A program made the position numbers and the translations under genes. A DNA stretch of 64,000 nt from Shimia sagamensis (lineage in GTDB: Bacteria > Pseudomonadota > Alphaproteobacteria > Rhodobacterales > Rhodobacteraceae): the NCBI RefSeq assembly GCF_900182745.1, contig NZ_FXTY01000008.1, positions 1 through 64,000 on the forward strand. Direction: 5' to 3'. Below the pieces are notes generated by a model. The model had not been told where the DNA came from. It ran no database searches and saw only the letters and a list, made by a program, of their open reading frames with translations. Each line of letters starts with the position of its first letter. Position 1 is the first letter of the stretch. Shown piece by piece: positions 15,171 to 24,444 of this stretch.

Positions 15171-16580
15171 ATGGCGACCGATCCAGAGATCATGAACGCG
15201 CTTATGGCGAAGATGCATTCAGTAATTGTTGGCGACGATCCGGTCAACAACGTCGCCGTGCCGGGAGGGAACTACATAGCCTTTTCGAGGCCGGGAATCA
15301 GCATTGGCAATGAGGACTTAGATTTTGGTTTTCTTTCGCAGAACGCCCAAAAATTTGAGGCGGGCGCAGATTTTGCCGATCTGGTCAACACTATTCCTAC
15401 CGGCTTAGGTCGTTGGGAAGCAAATGATAGAAAGGTGAATGATCAATACACCAGAGTTCTGAATACATCGGTGTATCCTGTTTCGGAGCTTTCTGATGAA
15501 GAAGAAGAGCGCCTTGAGCGCGCGAAATCCATCCTCAACAAGGAAGCGGAAGCGATCGACTTAATCACCGGAGACGTACAGAAGGTCATAGTCGATAGCC
15601 CGCTATACGAACTGTATCAAGAACGGCAAGAAAACTACATCTCCGAGCTAATAAAATACCGAACGCTACAAGCTGACCTAACAGCGAGACCGGACGACCC
15701 AGAAGCATTGCAGCAATGGAACTTACTGTCGCCTGCTTACGAGCAAAAGGTAAATGCTGCACGGCAACGCTGGATCGCAGGCGGAAAGGAGAAAGTCGAA
15801 GAGGCAATTGGCGTAATTTCTGCACTGGAGGGACGCGGATACTTCAAATATTGGTTGGACCTTGAAGAACGGCGAGTACGTTCAATCCGGCGAAATGCCG
15901 ACGGTGAAGAGTACCTTGTCACAAAGTACTTCCCTGCCAATTTTTGGAAAGATTCACATAACGATAGCTGGACACGCTTTTCGATGAAGCATAGCGAGGT
16001 TCACACTATCAAAACGGAAAGTGAAACGAAGTGGGGCGGTAAAGCCGGAGGTAACTTCGGCCTGTGGAACATTGGCGGCTCAGCGAAGTATCACGAGATA
16101 AAACGGGACGAAAAATCTGACTCAAGTTTTGAGGGAGTAGATTTTGAAGTCCTACGTGTTCCGCTTCGACGCTCTTGGTGGGATGCGAACGTATTCGAAA
16201 GCAAGGCATGGCAGTTCGATCCTCAGCTAGACTCTACTCAACTGAGCGACGGGAATACACCTCCAGATGGAAGCATGGTTGGTTACGTTTCTGCCTTGAT
16301 CATCGCAAGAAACGTAACTCTGAAATTTGACACTGAGTCTGAAGCCAACTCTTATGCAATGCGTGAGATTACTGCGAGCGCTTCTGGTGGTTGGGGACCA
16401 TTTAGCGTCAAAGCCAATTACTACCGTAGAAATGAAACTACAACTCATGACTTCGTTCAGGATCAGAATGCAATTTCTATACCGGGCATGCAGATCATTG
16501 GGTTTGAGTGCTCCATGTTGAACAAATCCCCTGATCCAGATGAAGATCTGAACTGGGAGTTTGAAGGCGGGGGTTTTTGA
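15171..16580 (+). CDS. unrecognised 469-residue protein in the YcaO locus
   Basis: No family recognised. It starts at the ATG at 15171 with AGAAGGAG at good spacing; the in-frame GTG at 15162 overlaps that site. Residues 1-90 are mixed. Residues about 95-245 are helical and highly charged, probably coiled coil (DEEEERLERAKSILNKEAEAI). The rest is Gly/Ser/Trp-rich and beta-like: HTIKTESETKWGGKAGGNFG, then VLRVPLRRSWWDANVF, then SASGGWGPFSVKANYYRR and an acidic EFEGGGF end. No signal peptide or membrane helix is seen. The Gly-rich alternating segments could insert into or bind membranes or form fibres, but that is speculation. It lies four bases before the lipoprotein gene, so the two are cotranscribed. 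Confidence 0.65.
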   Translation: MATDPEIMNALMAKMHSVIVGDDPVNNVAVPGGNYIAFSRPGISIGNEDLDFGFLSQNAQKFEAGADFADLVNTIPTGLGRWEANDRKVNDQYTRVLNTSVYPVSELSDEEEERLERAKSILNKEAEAIDLITGDVQKVIVDSPLYELYQERQENYISELIKYRTLQADLTARPDDPEALQQWNLLSPAYEQKVNAARQRWIAGGKEKVEEAIGVISALEGRGYFKYWLDLEERRVRSIRRNADGEEYLVTKYFPANFWKDSHNDSWTRFSMKHSEVHTIKTESETKWGGKAGGNFGLWNIGGSAKYHEIKRDEKSDSSFEGVDFEVLRVPLRRSWWDANVFESKAWQFDPQLDSTQLSDGNTPPDGSMVGYVSALIIARNVTLKFDTESEANSYAMREITASASGGWGPFSVKANYYRRNETTTHDFVQDQNAISIPGMQIIGFECSMLNKSPDPDEDLNWEFEGGGF

Positions 16581-16583
16581 TCA

Positions 16584-17129
16584 ATGTTTCGATCTATCAA
16601 CCTCTTGCTGATTGCCACCTTTGCTTTCGCCGGATGTGATCGGATCGAAGTTTTGGAGAGCCAAGTCGCTGCCTTAGAGGAAACGACGAGTGCTCTCCAG
16701 CAAGCTTCAGACCAAACCTCCGAAAGCGTTGGGCGCAATACAAGGCGCATCAGTGACTTGGAAACGCAATTGGCTGGAAATACGCTGTTTTTTGTCAATG
16801 CCAATCAGACCAACGATTGGTTTGACGTGTATGCAAATCAATCAGGTCGTGACCTACGGGTAAACATCCAGATGGTTTGCAAGGATCGCACTAGCCGTTG
16901 TCTTCAGCTTGAGTCGCAAACCAGCATTCGAGTTCTTGGTATTCTGGTGGATGAGAACGAACGGGTTAACGAGTTCCCTGTAGTTGAGAACACTGTTGTT
17001 GTGGATACAGGACCTTTGGATCTGTCTGCTGTTGGAGCTGTAAGAGAACTGGTCGTTCCAAAAGGCTTCCGAGTTATTGCACGAACAGATGTCCGCGGTG
17101 TTCGCTTGAGGGTATTCTTAACCAGATGA
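16584..17129 (+). CDS. coiled-coil lipoprotein in the YcaO locus
   Basis: 181 residues. The signal peptide ends in lipobox AFAGC with Cys at residue 18. The mature N-terminus (about 20-65) has heptad-like spacing, IEVLESQVAALEETTSALQQ and RRISDLETQL, indicating a coiled coil or Lpp-like trimeric stalk. Residues 68-181 form a beta-rich domain with two Cys at about 94 and 101 (VCKDRTSRC), possibly a disulfide. It begins four bases after the stop of the 469-residue protein. It is likely the envelope-anchored component of whatever this locus builds. No family recognised. Confidence 0.65.
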   Translation: MFRSINLLLIATFAFAGCDRIEVLESQVAALEETTSALQQASDQTSESVGRNTRRISDLETQLAGNTLFFVNANQTNDWFDVYANQSGRDLRVNIQMVCKDRTSRCLQLESQTSIRVLGILVDENERVNEFPVVENTVVVDTGPLDLSAVGAVRELVVPKGFRVIARTDVRGVRLRVFLTR

Positions 17130-18257
17130 TAGAATGAAGGTTGCGGTCACATGCTGATCGCAACCCTCAGATTTTGGAGATGGATCTGAAACGTAGGCTC
17201 TAATGGCGTCGTTTTCTGAGGTGGGCGAAGTTAGTCGAAGCACAGGCAGCGGTCTTTGTAACATCGTTCCGATCAAAGAGAGCTCTTAGCTTCTAGCCCG
17301 TTGTCCGTAAGCTACAAGAATATGCTCATTTTCCGTTTTACAGACCTCGAACAACTCATTGACACTCCGTGAGGCCTTCGCGGTGCATTTTACATTTAAA
17401 TTGAATGTAAACAGCGCGATGCTTAGGATTGCAAATCCGCTGAGTAATTGATGGCGTCAAATCCATAGCAAGAGCGCTAGAGCGGATACTGGGGTAACGG
17501 CAGGTTTGTCCGCACTGCTGACGCCCAACGCACCAAAGTGCTGCACTTATGCTCCAGCGGCAGCTTTGGGAAAGCTGCAATGCGGCGTTTGCTGACCCTG
17601 TCAGCGGCCGCTCAGTGCCAGCGACGTAATTGAGTTTTAAGCCACCATTTGAGCCACCTTTGTGCCTCCAATTGCTTGCAACAAGTTGCGGTGGTTTGCT
17701 TGCCTCAAATGTCGCTATGAGCGACAGGAAAAAGGAAAAAACGCAATTTGCAACAAGTTGCAATAAGAGACAGGTTCCCTCCTTGGGCACCACATATCCA
17801 TATCAAATAACTGTAAGGTAATGGAAATGGGTAAAGCGATTCCGCTTCACTCCACATATTACCCCACGCAGGATGATTGCTAGGATCACGCCTTTTCAAA
17901 CACCTCCTCCACCTCTGAGACCTTCAAATTGGTGGTGGAAAGCTCATTTTCGCCTAACATATAGGTTTTTAGTATCTCCGCATTTTTTGGCGGTGCACCC
18001 TGTTCCGCCTGATGCCGTATGAATGACGTGAAACTTGTTACGTGGAGAAATGAGAAGCTATGTCTCCGGCTTCATCCAGCGACATCAACCTGACGTGGAA
18101 CGAAATGGGAAAATCATTGCACGTCAAACAAATGCCGGTCTTGAGTTGGTAATACTACATCCTCAAAGCTGCGAAAGTATGTGTAACGGCGCTGAATCTG
18201 CACTGTGGTCGAGCTCCCGATAGGATCACGCATAACTGTGAAAAAGGGAGGCCTAAG
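17130..18257. other. 1.1 kb non-coding junction region with att-like repeats
   Basis: No intact gene. It holds repeated blocks shared with the 5.9-6.1 kb region: AAGCCACCATTTGAGCCACC from 17639, the tRNA-like repeat at 17779 and GCTAGGATCACGC from 17879. It also has TTGCAACAAGTTGC motifs at 17676-17690 and 17748-17763, which recur near 25391. This looks like an island junction. Confidence 0.55.
17779..17799 (+). repeat. tRNA-3'-end-like direct repeat, candidate att site 2
   Basis: Identical over 21 bases to the copy at 5945-5965. It is preceded 16 bases earlier by TTGCAACAAGTTGCAA, a motif with two TTGCAA arms that also occurs, slightly changed, before copy 3. This could be an integrase-binding arm. 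Confidence 0.55.
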
Positions 18258-19283
18258 ATGGAATTTTATGTTGGACCAGACGTATCTCATCGCTCGTACG
18301 CGCTTTGCATCATCAATGGGAAGGGAGGGGGACGTTAGGAACGGAGTTTACCATGCGAAGTTGAAGATATCGCTGATTTCCATACCCAATTTGGGCGCAC
18401 CATTGAACAGGTCGGGGTTGAAGCAGGTGCACCAAGCGCATCTATTCATGGGATTGCAAGAATGGGCTTTGGCATCGTCTGATTGGAAGCCAGACAGATC
18501 AGCGCAGCGCTGTCAGATTTACGAAACAAGACAGACAAACTGACCAAAGGGAATAGCGCAAATACTGCGCACCGGTTGGTTTAGCGCAGTTCACATGAAG
18601 ATCTACGAGGCGCATGACCTGTGAGCGCTTTCTGAGCACACGATAGGCGTTGCTTAAGGAAACCATGACTCTAACCATTGAGTCCGTGGCCTGTTGGAAA
18701 CCTTCGGCGTCAGGCTACCCAAGACAGTCAAACACGGTCGCTTCGACGGAGGGGTGCGCCCCATGATTGGAATGGATTCAATCCCGGCGCACGCGATCAT
18801 TCCTCTTCTTTATGTATAGATGTTTTCTTTCGGAACTATCTGGAACTGGATAAAAGAGTGAAACTCGCGGCCTCTCGGGGCGCGGTTTTGCTTGCGCGAG
18901 ATGACTGTGCCAGGAGTTGGGTCGATTGCGGCAATCACATTCAAGCTGCTGCCGATGGTCCAAGCCGTTTCAATCGATCACGGACGGTCGTCGAACACTT
19001 TGGACTTACACCCAGACGAAACTAGTCCGGCGAACACGAAAAACCCGATTGGATATCAAAAGCGGGTGACCGAGATGTGCTGGTCACACTCTATGCGGCG
19101 AACGCTTTGCTCATGCGTACGATGGCTGGATCGAAAATCATGACTTGGGGAATGCGGTTGACGCGCACCATAGGGCGCAGACGCTCAGTTTTAGCCTTTG
19201 CCCGGAAACTAGGTGTTCTTCTGCGTCCGATTTGGGTCAAAGGCATGGAACTCCGTCAGGAACAGGCGGGAGAAACCGCATGA
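18258..19283 (+). pseudogene. decayed IS110-family transposase
   Basis: Joining frames from the ATG at 18258 gives a recognisable IS110 transposase. The start MEFYVGPDVSHRSYALCIIN is the DEDD N-terminal signature with the middle residue changed. EVEDIADFHTQFGRTIEQVGVEAG and LEARQISAALSDLRNKTDK follow in other frames. Later comes RMTVPGVGSIAAITFK with a downstream RSRTVxxHFGLTPRR-like remnant, the Transposase_20 helix-hairpin-helix region. A RKLGVLLRPIWVKGMELR tail follows. At least four frame changes and several stops separate these pieces, so it is inactive. Confidence 0.8.
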
Positions 19284-19889
19284 CTTGAAACCCCAACCAC
19301 CCAATCTGATGGGATAGTTCAATCCGGACGAGGTTCGTGGATGGAACCGAAAATGTCTACGGCGTAAATTGAAGCGCACCGGAAAACGGGTTCTCCACTT
19401 GCAATCCGACACATGCATGCAGCGACGCCTTTCGAACGCCAAAACAGACTGCGAAAGGAAGCGTGAACCGGATATGCGATCCCTGTTCTATTAACAAAAG
19501 GAAAAGGAGCTTGATCCAGACCCCCAATTGGAGAACCAGACTTTCGCGCGCGGTTTGGAGGGGAAAGCTAAGGCAAAAATTTACGGGCATGATGCGCTGG
19601 GAACGTACGTTCACCAAATCGCAAAGCTTCAGGCCGGTTTATGCACCGAAAACCACATCGCCTTACTTGATTAACAGTGCAAATCCTCTCTCCATTCGTC
19701 GACCGTACTGAATAATTTGCTATGTATATTGATCAAACTGGTGCAAAAATTTTGCAACCAACGGTCTAACTTAAAAGCTCATTGAAGAGGCAAATGCTTC
19801 AAGCAGGCAAAAATTTGTCGGCTAAGGACACAAATTGAACATGACGACCAAATAGGCTGACTTTTGGATTTAGAATTTAGGGATGATTT
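19284..19889. other. intergenic, remnants of the IS110 element
   Basis: About 600 bases without an intact gene, including the non-coding tail of the IS110 copy and then AT-rich DNA before 19890 that may carry the promoter of the glycosyltransferase genes. Confidence 0.4.
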
Positions 19890-22193
19890 GTGAAAAAGCT
19901 CCAACTTGATGTCGCCGGTGATCTGGAAAGCGTTAAAAACGCGGTTATCGTTCCCTCGTCGGATGAAAAAGGTTCCCGAAATCATCCAAGCGGGGTTCTT
20001 TGGCCCGACGGTAAAATGGTCAGTAATTCCATCAGCTGGACCGATGGCAACAGTCCAGTAAACTCAAAGCCTGATATGCCATCGGAAACGGAAACGTTGG
20101 CCGGAACCTGGATGTTTGGTGGGACGCTGTACGGGCATTTCGGACATTTTATTCTGGAGTCGCTCAGTAGAATCTGGGCGCTGGAGGAGCTACGCGGACA
20201 AATTGATGGCGTGATTTTCACGCCGAAGCGCAACGACCCCCAATTTGAACAAGTTATCAAACAATTACGTCCACTGATGGAGGCGCTTGGGGTCGACGTT
20301 GAGGCGCGGGTGGCTTTCGCGCCTACGCGTGTCGACACACTGTACGTGCCGCGGCAGGGCGTCGGAATGCATGATCTTATGGAGGGTAGTCAGAAGTTTC
20401 GCGATTTTATGAGGCGTCGTGCCGGCGCAAATATCCCTTCAGAGGGTGCATCAAAGATCTACATCTCGCGAAGCAAGCTTCCACCACATCGTGGCGGACT
20501 GATTTGCGAGAACATTCTTGAGACGTACCTCGCTGCAGAGGGCTACGAAATGTATCATCCGCAGAACCATTCGGCCGCCGAACAGATTGCGGCTTACAAA
20601 GCCGCCACACATATAATTGCAGTTGATTGTTCCCCGTTGCACCTACTTGCTTATGTTGGAAATGCATCACAGAAGGTGGGTATTCTGACCCGACGCAGCA
20701 TGGCATTCAGTGCTGACTTTGTGCGGCAGCTACAAGCATTCAACAATGGGATTGCGTTTGAAGTTGACGCGTTAGATCGTGATTGGATTCCTGGTCGAGG
20801 TCTACGTCCCAGCCGAAGTTCATTTGGGGAGATGAATTTTCCGAAAGCTTGGGACTGCCTGCATTCTCAAGGCATGCTATCCGGTGAAACGCCTTGGCCA
20901 GCGTTGACAGACGCTCAACGTCAAGACGATTTGGATCGGATTGCGCAGCTGCACGACAAGACCTTTCACCCATTGGACGAAAACATTGCCATCCGTAACG
21001 AGAAACTTGCCGAGCGTGACGCGAAACTTGCAGAGCGTGAGGCGAAACTTGCCGAGCGTGAGGCTAAGCAGCGCGATCAAGCAGCACGGACTGTCACGGT
21101 TGCCGATCCAGTTCAAAAAAAGACAAGCGCGCAGACTTCAACGCAACAATCCACCGTCATTACACCCTTGATGCCAATCAAGATCGCAACGCCATGGGAG
21201 CCGCGGCCAACCTCCGTTTCGCCCTCCCATGCGTCGCCGTCGGTCGAAACGACAAACACAAACAAGGAAGCCAAACCAAATCATGCTCCAAAATGGTTGG
21301 TAGACTTGCGGCGTTCAGCGTGGCGTCGCGGTTTCTACCATTCCGAAGAAAACTTCGCGGCACTTTTTGCAAATCGAGGGGGCGATCATCTGTTTGTATC
21401 TTTTGACGACACCGCCGCGACGCGGCACGACCAAATTGACCGCGAAGCTTGGGGCTATGGATTGGCAGCTAAATCAAACTGGTCGCATCTTGGTATTTTT
21501 TCATTCAGCCCGAATTGGTATCGGGACCCGACATTATTTGACTACCTGCACGGCCTTCGTGACGGTGGCTTTTTCAAGCAATTTAAAAGCGTGACTATGA
21601 GTGGCATTTCCATGGGCGGTTATGCGGCCTGCGCTTTTTCTTCTTTGGTCGAGGGTGCCCAAGTTTTGGCTTTCTCACCTCAGTCGACACTGGACGAGAA
21701 ATTGGTGCCATGGGAGCAACGCTTTCCCACGGGACGGGCGGCCGGATGGGAGGGGCCTTATGCGGATGCTGCAACTGAGGTCAGTACGGCACAGCGAGTG
21801 TATCTTGTATATGACCCTCTCGAGGTATCTGATCTTCAACACGCAAAGCGTTTCTCTTCGCCAAATGTTGTCCACCTAAAAATGCGATACACTGGCAGCA
21901 ACAGCGTTTTGCGACTGGTTCAATCGGACATGTTGGGGAATCTAATGCGTGCTGTTGCCGAGGACGAGATGGACGGGGCGCGTTTCAATACTGAGTATCG
22001 CACAATGAGATCCCGGACATGGTTCCTGCAAGAAGTTTGCCAACGTGCGGAAGAGGCTAAACGCCCCGAGCTTTTGGACCGTGTTGCGCGTTTTGCCGTT
22101 GCGAATGATCTGCGCGGCTACGCAGAGCGCATAAAAAAGAGGGCAGAATTGTTACGCCACAACAATGCAGCTCCAAATGTCGATGGAGTATAG
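19890..22193 (+). CDS. GT61-type glycosyltransferase fused to an alpha/beta-hydrolase-like domain
   Basis: 767 residues, GTG start. Residues about 60-310 match GT61 (DUF563) glycosyltransferases: GTLYGHFGHFILESLSRIW, later KIYISRSKLPPHRG and a closing HIIAVDCSPLHLLAYV-type block. Residues about 365-400 are a heptad array (KLAEREA repeated) acting as a coiled coil, followed by a Pro/Thr-rich linker. Residues about 460-690 form a second domain with SISMGGYAA-like nucleophile elbow (GISMGGYAACAF, Ser near 573), preceded by a WYRDPTLFDYLHGLRD segment. The same module ends the next gene. It probably acts on a surface glycan; no membrane helices or signal peptide are seen, suggesting cytoplasmic action. 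Confidence 0.75.
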   Translation: MKKLQLDVAGDLESVKNAVIVPSSDEKGSRNHPSGVLWPDGKMVSNSISWTDGNSPVNSKPDMPSETETLAGTWMFGGTLYGHFGHFILESLSRIWALEELRGQIDGVIFTPKRNDPQFEQVIKQLRPLMEALGVDVEARVAFAPTRVDTLYVPRQGVGMHDLMEGSQKFRDFMRRRAGANIPSEGASKIYISRSKLPPHRGGLICENILETYLAAEGYEMYHPQNHSAAEQIAAYKAATHIIAVDCSPLHLLAYVGNASQKVGILTRRSMAFSADFVRQLQAFNNGIAFEVDALDRDWIPGRGLRPSRSSFGEMNFPKAWDCLHSQGMLSGETPWPALTDAQRQDDLDRIAQLHDKTFHPLDENIAIRNEKLAERDAKLAEREAKLAEREAKQRDQAARTVTVADPVQKKTSAQTSTQQSTVITPLMPIKIATPWEPRPTSVSPSHASPSVETTNTNKEAKPNHAPKWLVDLRRSAWRRGFYHSEENFAALFANRGGDHLFVSFDDTAATRHDQIDREAWGYGLAAKSNWSHLGIFSFSPNWYRDPTLFDYLHGLRDGGFFKQFKSVTMSGISMGGYAACAFSSLVEGAQVLAFSPQSTLDEKLVPWEQRFPTGRAAGWEGPYADAATEVSTAQRVYLVYDPLEVSDLQHAKRFSSPNVVHLKMRYTGSNSVLRLVQSDMLGNLMRAVAEDEMDGARFNTEYRTMRSRTWFLQEVCQRAEEAKRPELLDRVARFAVANDLRGYAERIKKRAELLRHNNAAPNVDGV

Positions 22194-22194
22194 A

Positions 22195-24288
22195 ATGTCT
22201 CACATCTTGGACGATTTTGAAAAAAAATGGCCAGCATTGCCAGGCGTTAGCCTGTTTATGGCGATGTGTGACAGCGCCCCGACGCTACTGGAATGGGTGC
22301 TGCATCATCGCATTCTAGGGTTCGGACAAATCACAATTTACGGTGATGGCGCCAATTCTGAGGCTGAAGCACTGTGTTGTGCACTCCACGACGCAAAGTT
22401 GATCCGTTACATACCAACCAAACTAGAGGGCCTAAGTGTTCAGAAGGCGCGTGAACAAGCGAGTATGGAACACATGCTAGACCGTGCCAAAGCTGATCGA
22501 AATGAACTGGCTTTGTGGCTGGCTCCAGAGGATTTTGTCGTTGTTTCAGTCGGCGAAGGTCGACTGTTGGATTTGGCAGACGTCTTGCCGCCGTCTCTCG
22601 ATTTATTGAGCTTGACTACACAAATGGTTGGAGGAAGCAGGCAGTTAACGTACCAGCCGGAAATGCTCATGCGCCGTTTCGATGCCGGAACAGGCACGGG
22701 TGAAGGTGGTCCAGTGTTTGCAACATCACTTCGCACCCTGTTTCGACCATCTATAGCTGCGTCTGTGCAGCCCAACCGTCCGAAATTAAAACCCAAATAC
22801 AAGAAAGGCAAAGAAGCGCTTGAGTGGTTGGATGGTGCCGGGCATGAGGTGTTTGAGCGTTATCGCGAAAAGGGCTGGAGAGCGCCGAAGGCGGACCCTG
22901 GGTTTGGGCATGCGCGTGTTGTTTCTTTTGCCTCGCAAGACCCTGAGACATGGCTGCTTCGGAAAACGGACTCATCAAACACGCTTCGTTTTATCACGCC
23001 AGAAATGTTAAAAGCCTCGATTGAAAATTACTCGCGGTTCAACTTCCTTCAAACTAAGGTTTCAGGGTTGGATAGAGACATCAGTCGACTTGAAGAGGCC
23101 AGGGACGCCCTTTTTGAGGCCGCGCCATCCATTAGGGATGTGCATAACGCGGTCGTTGAAGAATTTGGAGGAAGACTGGAGAGGCTTCTGGTCAAGCAGG
23201 ACCCTCAGGCCATTGCCGCAATCAATATGTTTTTGTCCGGAAAACTTCCAGCTGCGAGCATGTATAAGTGGGACGTTCCGATGGGTGTTGAGACAACGCT
23301 CCCACCAATGTCAGAAACCGCCTCGATTTGGGCGGCCAAACACGGTGCGTCAAAGCTGGAGTTGAGCGAAGAAGATATGTTCGCAGACGAAAATGACGTA
23401 CCAAAAGGGCTTGAAAACACAGCAGACATGCCTGACAAAAACCATGCTCCGAATTGGCTGAGCGATCTCAGGCTGTCGGGAAATGCACATGGGTTTTATC
23501 ACTCGATGCCGAACTATGCTTGTAGCTACGTAGCCCGTAGCCAAGAGCATCTTTTGATTTCATTTGATAACTTGTCCTCTGTTTCGGAAAACCCTGTTGA
23601 ACGGCAACCTTGGGGTTACGGCTTTGTGCAAAAAGCCGGTTGGTCACATCTTGGAGTGATGACTTTTGTACCAGGGTGGTACCGCGACGAAACGTTGCAT
23701 GAATACCTAATCTCTTTACGGGATTCAGGTTTTTTCACTCGTTTCCAGAGTGTTACACTTTTTGGAACATCAATGGGCGCTTATGCCGCCTGCGCCTTTG
23801 CTTCTCTTGTTCCTGGTTGCCGGGTTGCAGCATTTTCACCGCAATCAACTCTGTCCAAAGGTTTGGTTCCTTGGGAGCCGCGTTATCCAGCAGGGCGTCG
23901 AGCCAATTGGGCTGGCGCTTTCGTGGATGCGAGCAAAGAAGTGATTACCGCCGAAAAAGCTTGGATCTTCTACGATCCACATATGCCGCTTGACGTGCGA
24001 CATGTGGAACGTTTCAAAAGCCCGAATGTGATCCGTGTTCCTCTGCGAAATGCGGATCACAAAACAGCGCTTGTGCTCCGAAATGGGGGGGTTCTAAGCA
24101 AGGTTGTTCGCAGTATTGTAGAAGACGAGGCAAGCGTTCCCGCGCTCCACCGGCTATACAGGCAGTGTCGAACGGACAAGCTCTACGGAATGAACTTGCT
24201 CAAGCGTGCGAAAGCAAGCGGCGGCCAAAGTCGACAAAACCGGGTCGAATTAGCACTTAGAAAAATTTCCACCGGCCATCAAAACTGA
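22195..24288 (+). CDS. GT2-like glycosyltransferase fused to the same alpha/beta-hydrolase-like domain
   Basis: 697 residues from the ATG at 22195, one base after the previous stop; an upstream in-frame ATG at 22165 would overlap that gene. Residues about 15-250 resemble the glycosyltransferase 2 type 4 family: MAMCDSAPTLLEWVLHHRILGF, then ITIYGDGANSEAEAL and IRYIP. Where family members carry a D-x-D-E-F metal site this protein has LWLAPEDF (near residue 110), so metal binding is doubtful. Residues about 275-330 look helical. Residues about 415-650 repeat the hydrolase-like module of the preceding gene, with GTSMGAYAACAF (Ser near 525). The two genes form an operon. Confidence 0.7.
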   Translation: MSHILDDFEKKWPALPGVSLFMAMCDSAPTLLEWVLHHRILGFGQITIYGDGANSEAEALCCALHDAKLIRYIPTKLEGLSVQKAREQASMEHMLDRAKADRNELALWLAPEDFVVVSVGEGRLLDLADVLPPSLDLLSLTTQMVGGSRQLTYQPEMLMRRFDAGTGTGEGGPVFATSLRTLFRPSIAASVQPNRPKLKPKYKKGKEALEWLDGAGHEVFERYREKGWRAPKADPGFGHARVVSFASQDPETWLLRKTDSSNTLRFITPEMLKASIENYSRFNFLQTKVSGLDRDISRLEEARDALFEAAPSIRDVHNAVVEEFGGRLERLLVKQDPQAIAAINMFLSGKLPAASMYKWDVPMGVETTLPPMSETASIWAAKHGASKLELSEEDMFADENDVPKGLENTADMPDKNHAPNWLSDLRLSGNAHGFYHSMPNYACSYVARSQEHLLISFDNLSSVSENPVERQPWGYGFVQKAGWSHLGVMTFVPGWYRDETLHEYLISLRDSGFFTRFQSVTLFGTSMGAYAACAFASLVPGCRVAAFSPQSTLSKGLVPWEPRYPAGRRANWAGAFVDASKEVITAEKAWIFYDPHMPLDVRHVERFKSPNVIRVPLRNADHKTALVLRNGGVLSKVVRSIVEDEASVPALHRLYRQCRTDKLYGMNLLKRAKASGGQSRQNRVELALRKISTGHQN

Positions 24289-24444
24289 GAGACGCTTCGG
24301 ATGGTAATCCATATACTTTGTCATCGCCCAAATGGAGCAAAATTTGGACGATTAGGCATTTTCTTTGCCGTGTGATTGCCAACCAAAGTAGAGCCCGAGG
24401 GCGCCTTGGCGCGCACATGTTTGCGTGGATGTAATCTAAGCCTC

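Noticed and set aside
18035-19283. Several short open frames in the 18-19.3 kb stretch as separate genes
   Set aside because: Joined across frames they read as one broken IS110 transposase.
20976-21090. Tandem 21-base units as a CRISPR-like or minisatellite array
   Set aside because: They are in frame inside a protein, encode a heptad coiled coil and have no spacers; no CRISPR array or cas gene is seen in the window.
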